Assembly: GCA_033439685.1 (NCBI GenBank)
Contig: JAUEDM010000005.1
Location: 2,790,001-2,854,000, forward strand
Direction of reading: 5' to 3'
From: Apodospora peruviana
Lineage: Eukaryota > Ascomycota > Sordariomycetes > Sordariales > Lasiosphaeriaceae
DNA length: 64,000 nt
Part shown: in pieces, positions 55,927 through 64,000 of the stretch
Layout: every line of letters begins with the position of its first letter
How positions within the stretch are numbered: position 1 is the first letter of the stretch
Notes under the pieces: model-generated
Told to the model about the DNA's origin: nothing
The model's input: the letters and a program-made list of their open reading frames with translations, nothing else
Database searches by the model: none
Translations under genes and position numbers: made by a program

Positions 55927-56204
55927 GATGAATGCTTAGGACAAGTAGCGGTTGGCCGGTGCCGGCGTGGAGGTACGTTGCGGGGAGCAAAAAAGTTCCT
56001 CCCATGAACAGATGGGCTGTGGGAGATTCGACCGTTGAGGATCTTTTTCGTGGCGAAGACTTGACAAGAAGTAACAAGGTAGGTTTGATGAATCTAAGTG
56101 AACATGAATCTGGAGAATGAAAGGGAGAGGAGAGCAAGAAAAAGCAGGAATATATGCACAAATCTCTTGGTTGATTATCAGTGTGACCAGAATACGGACT
56201 TTGC

Positions 56205-57635
56205 GTCTAACACGATCACTTGTCGGAACCGCGATCACTTATCGAGTGCAGTCATTGCGGTTTTCTAGGTGTTGATGAGCATGAATTTATGGATATAGCA
56301 GAAAAGGAAGACATTATGACATTTCTTAATTGGATGCTTGACACTTTCCCTACAATTAGGAAAAGGAGCATGGTACTAGAATATAAAGGAAAGTTTTTCA
56401 TGGTTTTTCAAAAATCTATGAAGCGCGATTGTGATCAAGAGGCGGCTTGTGAAATACATGATGTAAATTAAAATAAACACCTTACGAGAGGATGCTAACA
56501 CTTCTATTGTATATCAAGGGCTACCTTACGATCTCATATACACTTGACACAGCAACAAAGGAGAAGCCAGTTCTGAACGTCAATGGCATTTATCTAATCC
56601 TTCACCATCACTGGGTCCTCGATCGGTCGAAGTTTCCAGATGAGCATCAGAGAATACAATTAGCTCTTATGATTCTAATTCAAAGTTATACTGCCACAAG
56701 ACCAAAGTTCTTGCATATGTACCAATAAACAAGGAACGCATCGAAGCACTTTATATCGGGCAGAATAATGATGTTGATCTTAGCGCTGAGTGGAACCCCG
56801 AGGAGGATGACTACCAAACAGTCTCCTATCGAGATATTAAACTTTTCTTTTGCCAAATCCAGGGGCGCCAAAGAACCTCCTCGGTCATGGAAATTACTCT
56901 GAGATATACAAGGACAAGACGACATTTATATTATATGAAGTCGATGATCTGATATTTGACGCAACTATTCTAATGGTTGCACTCGCGATTCTTGATCAAG
57001 CCTTTTGAGGCCGAGATATTGTCAGTCGAGGATATCTACAAAGATCAAGGTTACACCGGCTCTCCATTCCTTGGAGTTCAGTTGCAAGGAGGATATTTTA
57101 GACATTCCAGTGTTCCAACAATCGAGAGCAGATCTAGCATTGTAGGAACATGCCTAACTCAGCCAATTCGCTACCACACCTTTATAGATATTTGCAACGG
57201 CTCGGTATCGTCTTAGGTTTTATGCAAATATTAACTTGTTACATAATTCGGCGTGAATTGGGAGAAGCTATGGAAGGTTCGAACCCTTATTTCCATTCTT
57301 GCCAAGAATTATTGCTTATTCTACTAGCCATCAGAACACAGGGACAGCTACAACAAGTGACGAGCCACAATAATGCTGGTATATGCCAAGCGTATATCAA
57401 CCAACAATTTCAATGCGACACTGTCGCCGCGTTTATTGGACGGTCATCTAATAAAGCGCTGATAAGCGCGGCGACGCATATGAGCCGTTATGTCGACCTT
57501 AGAGCCCCCAGTGAGGTGGGCCAACAAGAATTGGAGCAAGCAAGGGCTGAATATGGCATCTTTGCAGCTCATCGAGCTATGCGACATGTTGTACAAAGCG
57601 GTTTGTCTCAAATCGAGGAATGTGTGATAGGCTAA
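56205..57635 (+). pseudogene. DUF3435 tyrosine recombinase (Starship captain-like), broken
   Basis: Collinear pieces of a DUF3435 protein lie in changing frames. IMTFLNWMLDTFPTIRKRSM is the N-terminal helix region. VQLALMILIQSYTATRP-like text near 56660-56700 holds the catalytic Arg of the TxTRP motif. YQTVSYRDIKLFF and SVMEITLRYT follow at 56810-56910, then KTTFILYEVDDLIFDATILM at 56925-56975. The last piece (57150-57635) ends YINQQFQCDTVAAFIGRSSN and AATHMSRYVDLRAPSEV, the DUF3435 C-terminus. At least four frame changes and stops intervene, so no full protein is made. DUF3435 enzymes mobilise Starship giant transposons and sit at the 5' end reading inward, which would put cargo to the right. 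A solitary Crypton-like relative is the alternative. Confidence 0.8.
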
Positions 57636-57716
57636 GAAGGATGGAACCGAACTATCACGGGGCGAACCTTAGGTGGCAGCTAAGATGTTTGTTGTGCCAT
57701 GGAGAGAGGAAGCTAT

Positions 57717-59068
57717 CTAGGGCAGATGCCCGGTGGGTAAGTACAGGTGGGAGCTAGGACGCGCTATCATATGACATGCTAGTGAACTAACCATGCAGGG
57801 TTGGTGCCGTGACACGAACTTTACAGAATGTATTCTGTTGACGGCATTTGCGTGGCAGTTGAGTTGTTCTAACAAGAAATATAAATAGCGAATATTTATC
57901 TTAATACCTACATCTCGGCTTAAAGCGGCCAATAACGCCATAACTACTGTATCAATGCAGGAAGATACTGTATCCTGTTCTAGATACCCGGTTGTATATG
58001 TACGGACCTCGCCCAAGTTCTCCCACTCTTCTAGCTCAATATTGTCAAGGCCGCAATCAACGCTGAAAAGCAAGTACATGTCTTTAATGTTTCGAAACCG
58101 CTTTTGTACTTTTTCCGCTATCGTATCAGACTCAGTAGCCATCTTCTTAAGAGCCTCCACCAACTTCAGAGGGCTTGTCTTTGAGGATGAAGGAAACTTG
58201 ACGCGAGCTAGGCCGGTTCCGATGCTGACAACACAAGCAATTCTTCTTCTGGGAAATCCAAGTCTCACTTCCTCAAGTCCTGTTCGATAGGGTTGTTAGA
58301 TCCGAGTCCGGCATCTAGGAACGTCTGCTGTCCCCTTCATCTCCAATATCAATCAGATCAAAGTAAGTAGGTGCTGCCGAAATCGTACAACATGCCTCTC
58401 ATATTGTGCAGTTGAAGGTTAAGTTATTGCGTATTCTGTACATCCGGAACAGCCTGGGACCGTTTCGAGCTCGAACGTCTTGCTGAGGTACGACACATAT
58501 AAAGCTACGAATAGGAGACTTAGTCAAACGACCACTAAGAGCTTTAAGACTACATACGCTTTGCAGGAGGATTTTGAATGATCAAGCATTCTTTCCTCGC
58601 CGTTCCCAAAGCAGCGTTCAAGGAGCGACTTCACTGCCTCTTCTAGTTCTGGCAATCAAACTTGTTGTCCTTAAGGTAGGTTTTGACTGAAAAAATCTCC
58701 TTTGCAATCCGGACATACTCCTTTTGGGCCTCAGGTATCGATAAACCCACCCGTCCTAGCAACAGAGCGATTAAACTACAGTACAGAATGTATTAATTAT
58801 CATAGACATAAAAGTTTTTTTTTTTTGGAAGAAGTAGAACTTACCCTCCGGTGGATGTCCCACTAATAAGATCAAAGAAGTCAGCTAGTAGAGGATTGTC
58901 GGCCATGTCTAGGCCGTGCTTAACCCTCCCCATAATCTCAGGTATCAAGAGCTCGGAAAGCCCATGGATACCCCCGCCGTCTAGCCAGTTGTTAGTAACA
59001 TAAGCAACGGCAACTAGATTCAACCCACGATGCTTACCCAAAGCTAATAGGCACGTCGTTCCGGCCAT
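57717..59068 (-). pseudogene. Patatin-like phospholipase, broken copy
   Basis: Exon 1 (59068..59038) reads MAGTTCLLAL plus one base. A 57-nt intron with a TACTAAC branch follows. Exon 2 (58980..58845) reads DGGGIHGLSELL (oxyanion hole) to the nucleophile motif GTSTGG. A 69-nt GTAAGT intron leads to LIALLLGRVGLSIPEAQKEY. Intron positions and phases of both match the intact patatin-NB-ARC gene at 61861. In exon 3 the frame breaks after KDNKFD (stops TAG, TGA), with recognisable text LLERCFGNGEERMLDH in another frame. Further breaks precede LDAGLGSNNPIE (catalytic Asp) and VSIGTGLARVKFPSS. The last open piece runs from 58268 to TAG 57717. Only the patatin part is present; no NB-ARC was found after it. 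Confidence 0.8.
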
Positions 59069-59140
59069 CCATCTTCTCATTTGCCTCTTGTTAGTCGCCG
59101 CCCGACAGACACACTTAGGCGACGACGGCCTAAAATCCAT

Positions 59141-59595
59141 TTCCGGGCATAACTTGGCACCTATTTTTAAAATACTCGAGCTCCATCCTCCCTGATGGCG
59201 TATTTCCCGAACAACGAATAAAGCTATTAATGCAGTATGGTTGTGGTAGGAAAAGGATGATACATTTGAAGAGAATATTGCAGGGCTTGCACTTCCTTAA
59301 GAAGAGTGTGTCCTGCACTACGGCTTATCTAATCTATCTAGTGCTTGGCCTGTGCGCTAGCATGCGCCAGCCAGCCAGCCACCAGCCACATTAGTAAGCC
59401 AGCTTTTCCTGCATCACTCCCCCTCCAATTACACCGATAGCGGCTTCCATACCCTTTTATTCTTATCTTGGTAATAATGTGACGGTCGGTGTGATTGAGC
59501 CTTGATTAAATTGATTGCGACCGGCAACGGTATATAACTCATTAGAATTCTAAAGGCTGACGACACCTTTGATATTCTGGCATCCTTTTGGTGTG
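59141..59595. other. Intergenic, 5' flank of the broken patatin gene
   Basis: A CCAGCCAGCCACCAGCCA stretch lies at 59367-59384. No gene seen. Confidence 0.4.
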
Positions 59596-59690
59596 AGGGG
59601 GCCTAGCTCAGTTGGTTTGGGTCAATTGAGTGGGCTTTGTCACAGATAAGATGCTGTTTGAATAACAGAGTTGAAATATAACTGAAAGGT
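59596..59690 (+). other. tRNA-like A-box sequence, possible SINE or tRNA relic
   Basis: GGGGGCCTAGCTCAGTTGG reads like the 5' acceptor strand and D-arm of a tRNA and contains a perfect A box. No proper B box or T-arm follows. GAGTTGAAAT about 55 nt later is a weak, possibly mutated match. This is too little to call a tRNA or SINE. Confidence 0.25.
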
Positions 59691-59845
59691 ACAATTTAAA
59701 GTACATATAAAGCCACATAAGTTATGCAGACACAAAATCAATTAGCCTTTTCCTAAATTCTAGTAGTAGTAAATACCTCGTGACTTGTGTCGAGCTGGTG
59801 GAAAAACTGGAAAGTATATGAACTAACCAGCCCAGTCCTATTGGA

Positions 59846-59912
59846 TAACCCTGTTCGCTGACTCTTGTTGGCTGACCCTGTTGGCTGACCCTGATGGTTG
59901 ACCCTGATGGCT
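59846..59912 (+). repeat. Short 13-bp tandem repeat, GTTGGCTGACCCT type
   Basis: Four or five imperfect copies of GTTGGCTGACCCT/GATGGTTGACCCT. Confidence 0.75.
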
Positions 59913-60399
59913 AGCCCAAGGCCCCCTGTATATAGTCCCCGCCCCCCCTCCGTTTCTCCAGCTCACCAACTCTACCCCGAAAAATAGCGGAGCAACGGGC
60001 TATTACGAGACTCAGGTCTGCTTGCGGTGCTAGTGGAGGAGAAATAAGTTCTTTTTTCCAAGGTGTTTCAGAAACATTTTGGAAAACTCTTTCAACGTCC
60101 TGCGGAACATCCAAAAAGCTCCAATGGCAAAGCATCCAGGTGTGACAAACCAGCCAATAGTACACAACCATACCAGTGCGATATGCCAGCCCTGTAAAAG
60201 GAAGCCAGGATTCCAAGTTGAAGACTCTGGAATACTGTACGGTTTATATAGCCTACGTCACACCAGGACGCTTTCTACTGCGCCAAATCTCACGGATATC
60301 TAACCCCGCCTCGGTGATAACCCAGAAGAACTCCTGGATACCTATAGAGGTTAAGCAGGCATTCATTATTCTGGTCTGTTGCCCAAAAGGTAGCAAAAA

Positions 60400-61410
60400 T
60401 TTCTGCTATACTAACTTAATACAGGATAAACAAACCAGTCCAACAAATAATCAGCCGGAACCTACCTGTATTGTTGCCCAGGCTGCTGACCATGTCTTGG
60501 TTGATTTGACTACTCAGCCAGAACCGAGTTACAATGGCGATCCAGGTACTTCTCTCTTACGATTTCATGGGTCGAGTTTCCAAATTCAAGACAAGTCTCT
60601 TCAAACATTACAACCTGGCAAATAGTTGAATGACGAGATCGTGAATGGCGCCCTCCGTCTCATCCAGGAAGTGAGCAACAATAAGGTGGAGCTCATTGAT
60701 TCGTACGCGCTTCAAAGCCAGCAGCGCTGTGCAAGAGTTGACTTCCGCAACGCCAAAATCCTCCTCCCGATGCTGATTCGCGGAAACCACTGGGTTATTG
60801 GTGTGTATAAAGACGACGCTGGGCGTTTAGTTTACGACTCTCTCCCAGTCCAGACTACTAAGGAGGATATCAGGTCAAGCTAGCAGGTTTTTCTCGGCAA
60901 TCCTTGAAAAGGACGACACCGACTACCCCCACATTACAATCACTTCACCGCTACTCCAGGTCGTCGACAACTGTGGTGTACTTGCTATCGTCGCGGACTC
61001 CATAAGGCCATGGACATTAGGATTAAGCCTATGTGTGATGATCCTTGTTTTTGGCGTGAAGTCTTGCGCCAACTACTAGGATCACAATCCCGGTTTGAGG
61101 AAGCCCCTATACATACCCAATTAGTGGAACTTCCTCGACTACCAACAAAGGCCCAGTTATCAGAGCATTCCAAGGCAATAAACATGCTTCATGATTTGTT
61201 CAGTGGCTTACGCCAGCACTCAAAAAAAAGTAGTAAACAACTAGCTTCAGCAAAACTGGTTCTGGAAATTGCTCGTCGTGCTAGGGAGGGTCTTGAAGAC
61301 ACTGTCACCCGGTTTCAGTAGGTAGAGAATTATTGCAAGACGGAGGTCGAGCGCTTATTCTCCGAGCGACGTATCTTGAGACAGTCGATTAAGCCTTGCA
61401 TCACGGTTAG
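60400..61410 (+). pseudogene. Ulp1/C48-type cysteine protease gene relic
   Basis: In one frame, LQPGK-stop-LNDEIVNGALRL is the Ulp1 entry motif (usually GxWLNDExI), with TAG one C-to-T step from CAG. NHWVIGVYKDDAGRLVYDSL gives the catalytic His and Asp. After stops near 60882 a second frame gives HITITSPLLQVVDNCGVLAI, with the Gln and catalytic Cys at the right spacing. A third frame, 61010-61318, is a helical tail ending REGLEDTVTRF, followed by a TAG and more coding-like text to about 61410. All four catalytic positions survive but are spread over broken frames. Such proteases are often encoded by eukaryotic DNA transposons, so this supports a mobile origin. The upstream part (60176-60400) may belong to the same gene. 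Confidence 0.65.
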
Positions 61411-61860
61411 TATTTGTAATATATCTATAAGGAGTATGGCTAATAAAGGCTTCATAATTTTTTTAACGGTACCGTTAAGACAAAACACACCAAACAACTC
61501 AGCGATATGGGTCGTAATTGTGCAGGTTGAATGATGATCTGGATAATCATAAATGGAAGCAGGATGGTCACACCTTTCCCCTTTGAAACAAGCGGCAAAC
61601 TTGGACAAATCAAATCCAACGCTTTGGCCATAGTCAGCTCATCGGGGAAACAACGGCCTGGTCACTTCTCTGCGCCCGGCAAAGGGAGATTCGCGCTTGG
61701 CTCGAGACCAGCTGAGGCAGGCAACTGCAGCCACAACGCACGTCGCCCGCCCTTCAAGCTCGTGTCGCTGTCGCCTTCTCTCTCCGTTATGGTCGCCTCA
61801 ACTCTCTTGCAGTATTCTGCCCATGCGGACTACAGGTAGTACAACAGCATCACAGACGCG
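61411..61860. other. Intergenic, upstream of the patatin-NB-ARC gene
   Basis: No gene seen. GC content rises from about 61600 towards the intact gene. Confidence 0.4.
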
Positions 61861-64000
61861 ATGACGACTTCCAGCGTGCCGTTGAGGATTCTCTCGCTCG
61901 GTAAGCGGTACCTCCCAACCTCGCTACCCCGCTGACACCTTGCAGATGGAGGCGGCATCCGCGGCATATCGAGCCTTCTCATCTTGGAGGCCATTATGGA
62001 GAAGATCCGCGATGTGCAGGGACTGGACCACATGCCGCGACCCTGCGAGTACTTTGACTTTATCGGCGGCACCAGCACGGGAGGGTAAGACTGCTCTTTG
62101 TCTAGCTGGACGTGTACTGACATGGCTTGAAGTATTATCGCCATCATGCTTGGAAGGTTAGGCATGAGTGTCGGCGAGTGTATCCGAGCGTACAAAAAGG
62201 TGGCGCAGCAGGCCTTCACGCCCAAGAAAACGAGAATCTTCCCCGCGTCGCCGTCCGGCGCCTTCTCCGCCAAAGCCCTCGAGGCCGCGATCAAACAGAC
62301 GGTCAGAGAATTCTGTACTCAACCGGATTGTGTTGCCCGACGTAAGTACGACCCTACAACGGCCGCGACATGCCCACATGAAGAGATGGCGTTCCGTGAG
62401 GGGTCGTGCACCAAGACGTACGTCTAGCTGAAGTAATAACATCAAATGCATATGGCGGACTTAGCACGCAGCTGACTTCTCTTTTAGTGCCGTCCTCGCG
62501 ATTACGAAGGACAATGTCGATGCGCGACCGACCCTCTTCACGACATACGACACGTCTGCCGCTCTGCATGGCTGCACAATCTGGGAGGTGGCACGGGCGA
62601 CGTCGGCGGCGACAACCTTCTTCAAGCACATTAGGACCGGCCGAGACGGCATCGAGTTTGTCGATGCGGGGTTCGGATACAACAATCCATGCGAAGTTCT
62701 GGTCGAGGAGGCGCAGCGGCAGTTTTCCGGGCGTCGGTCGCTACGGGTTCTCAGCATCGGCACCGGCCTTGGAGACGTCGTCGCAATTGGCAATACACGG
62801 CTGTCGATCATCACTGCGCTGAAGAAGATGGCTACATCTTCCAAGAAGGTGGCGGCGAGTCTCGATGGTCGATTCGGCGGGACCGGCCAGTACTACCGCT
62901 TCAACGTCGACCAGGGTTTACAGGATATCACACTGTCTGACTGGGAGAAGGCTAGCAAGATCTCTGCACACGCGCGCAACTACCTAAGCGATAATCAGAG
63001 GGCGGTTAAGGACTTCGTTGATAACTTCATCGGGGTAGTCCGTGTGGGAGGTAACGGAGAGAGTTCGCAGGCGGTAGTACCGGCCGCCGAGCTCAGCGCC
63101 GCGCAGAACAGTTAGTATATGATAGATGGGACTGCGCGCTGTGACGGCTACTAACATGGATACAGATGGCATCACTAGGCCGTGGTATCATCTTCCCTTT
63201 CCGAGGAACACACGCTTTGTCGGACGAGACCAGATACTCGGCACTCTCAGGGACAGGCTATTCGTCCGGAAGAGCCCGCGAGTGGCGCTTGTCGGACTTG
63301 GTGGCGTTGGCAAGACGCAGGTGGCCCTCGCGCTCGCATTGTGGACGAAGGAGAATATAACCGACTGCTCTGTTTTCTGGGTGCCGGCGCTAAGCTCGGC
63401 CACTTTCGAGCAAGCCTATACGCACATCGCAAGACAGCTCGACATCAGACGTGGTGACGATCAAGATGTCAAAGAGGTTGTACGACAGTATCTGAGCTCG
63501 GAGGCGGCCGGGCGATGGCTGCTTGTCATAAACAATGCGGACGACATCAAACTCGTCTGTGGGAGTCCTAATATGCCAGAAAGCCTAGACAGCTATCTCC
63601 CGCAGAGCGAAAACGGAAGGATTATGTTCACGACGCGTTCCCGAGATGTTGCCATAAGGGTTGCCGAGGACACGATTAAGTTAGATGAGTTCAGTTTGTC
63701 TGAGGCAAAGGAGCTATTGGGGAAGTTGGTAACGCGGAAAGATCTGATTCACGACGATGCCTCGGTGACTGAACTACTACGCGAACTCACCTACCTTCCT
63801 CTGGCGATTACGCAGGCAGCGGCCTATCTAGAGCGAAACGAGGTGTCGATTGCAGAGTATCTTGAGCTACTACGTAATACGGAGAAGGACATGGTCGATC
63901 TGCTCAGCGAGGAGCTCCCAGATAGGACGCGGTATCAGCAGTCGAAGAACGCAGTGGCGACGACGTGGGTGGTGAGCTTCCAAAAGATCCGCGAACTGGA
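61861..64000 (+). CDS. Patatin-like phospholipase / NB-ARC NLR-like protein, cut by window edge
   Basis: Model join(61861..61900,61946..62084,62133..62417,62488..63110,63166..>64000), open for 640 codons. Introns are short (45, 48, 70, 55 nt), and intron 4 has a CTACTAAC branch. The patatin effector domain is intact: oxyanion hole DGGGIRG at 14-20, nucleophile Ser57 in GTSTG, catalytic Asp214 in DAGFGYNNP. The NB-ARC domain starts near 390: P-loop GLGGVGKT at 406-413, Walker B LLVINNADD at about 481-489, GRIMFTTRSRD and LTYLPLAITQAAAY. Repeats (TPR, WD or ankyrin) are expected beyond the window. In Neurospora a patatin-NB-ARC protein (PLP-1) triggers germling cell death in allorecognition, so immunity or self/non-self recognition is the likely role. 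Codon use is good, unlike its decayed neighbours. Confidence 0.93.

Noticed and set aside
57275..57300. GAAGGTTCGAACCCTTAT, B-box match
   Set aside because: Only four stem pairs and no tRNA 5' half. It lies inside the DUF3435 coding relic.

Overview
The window is nuclear DNA of a filamentous ascomycete (Pezizomycotina), most likely a Sordariomycete. Genes carry short introns (about 45-145 nt) with GTRAGT-like donors, CTAAC/CTGAC branch sites and YAG acceptors. The gene content also fits: a dysferlin-domain peroxin, a Neurospora-type 26-residue metallothionein, a fungal CorA-like membrane protein, DUF3818, a patatin/NB-ARC NLR, a DUF3435 recombinase relic and a U6 snRNA gene of ascomycete type. 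Gene models below were built by hand from codon phase and splice signals. Family names come from recognition, not from a search.

Layout. 1-797 (-) is the 5' part of a multicopper oxidase, cut by the window edge. 2385-4939 (+) is a PXB/DUF3818 protein. 6285-6428 (-) is a two-exon metallothionein. 8256-8648 and 9751-11493 (+) are lineage-specific proteins, the second with a long poly-Ser tract. 11952-12409 (-) is a His/Tyr/Asp-rich protein needing a 44-nt intron or a frameshift. 13670-14545 (+) is a secreted feruloyl esterase. 15157-15312 (+) is a U6 snRNA gene interrupted by an mRNA-type intron. 16342-18325 (+) is a five-exon flavin monooxygenase. From 18.3 to 31.7 kb there are about 13 kb with no intact gene that I can support, only two weak gene relics and short repeats.

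31671-35998 (+) encodes a large Gln-rich, probably nuclear protein. 37986-40141 (+) is a dysferlin-domain peroxin. 40819-41939 (+) is an orphan gene with an 18-bp coding repeat readable in two frames. 43063-43602 (+) is a SnoaL-like pseudogene. 43851-46172 (-) is a CorA-like membrane protein. 46738-47175 (-) is a three-exon 77-residue protein. 48413-51441 (+) is a protein kinase fused to a vWA-like domain. 51920-52461 (+) is the C-terminal relic of an MFS transporter. 54056-54685 (+) is a small secreted protein.

The right end (about 56.2-64 kb) looks like an accessory, partly decayed mobile region. It has a broken DUF3435 tyrosine recombinase (the captain family of Starship giant transposons), a broken patatin-like phospholipase gene on the opposite strand, a broken Ulp1/C48-type protease gene, and then an intact patatin-NB-ARC (NLR-like) gene running off the right edge. 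DUF3435 captain plus patatin and NLR cargo is the gene set reported for Starships. The leading hypothesis is therefore a degraded Starship whose left end lies near 54.7-56.2 kb.
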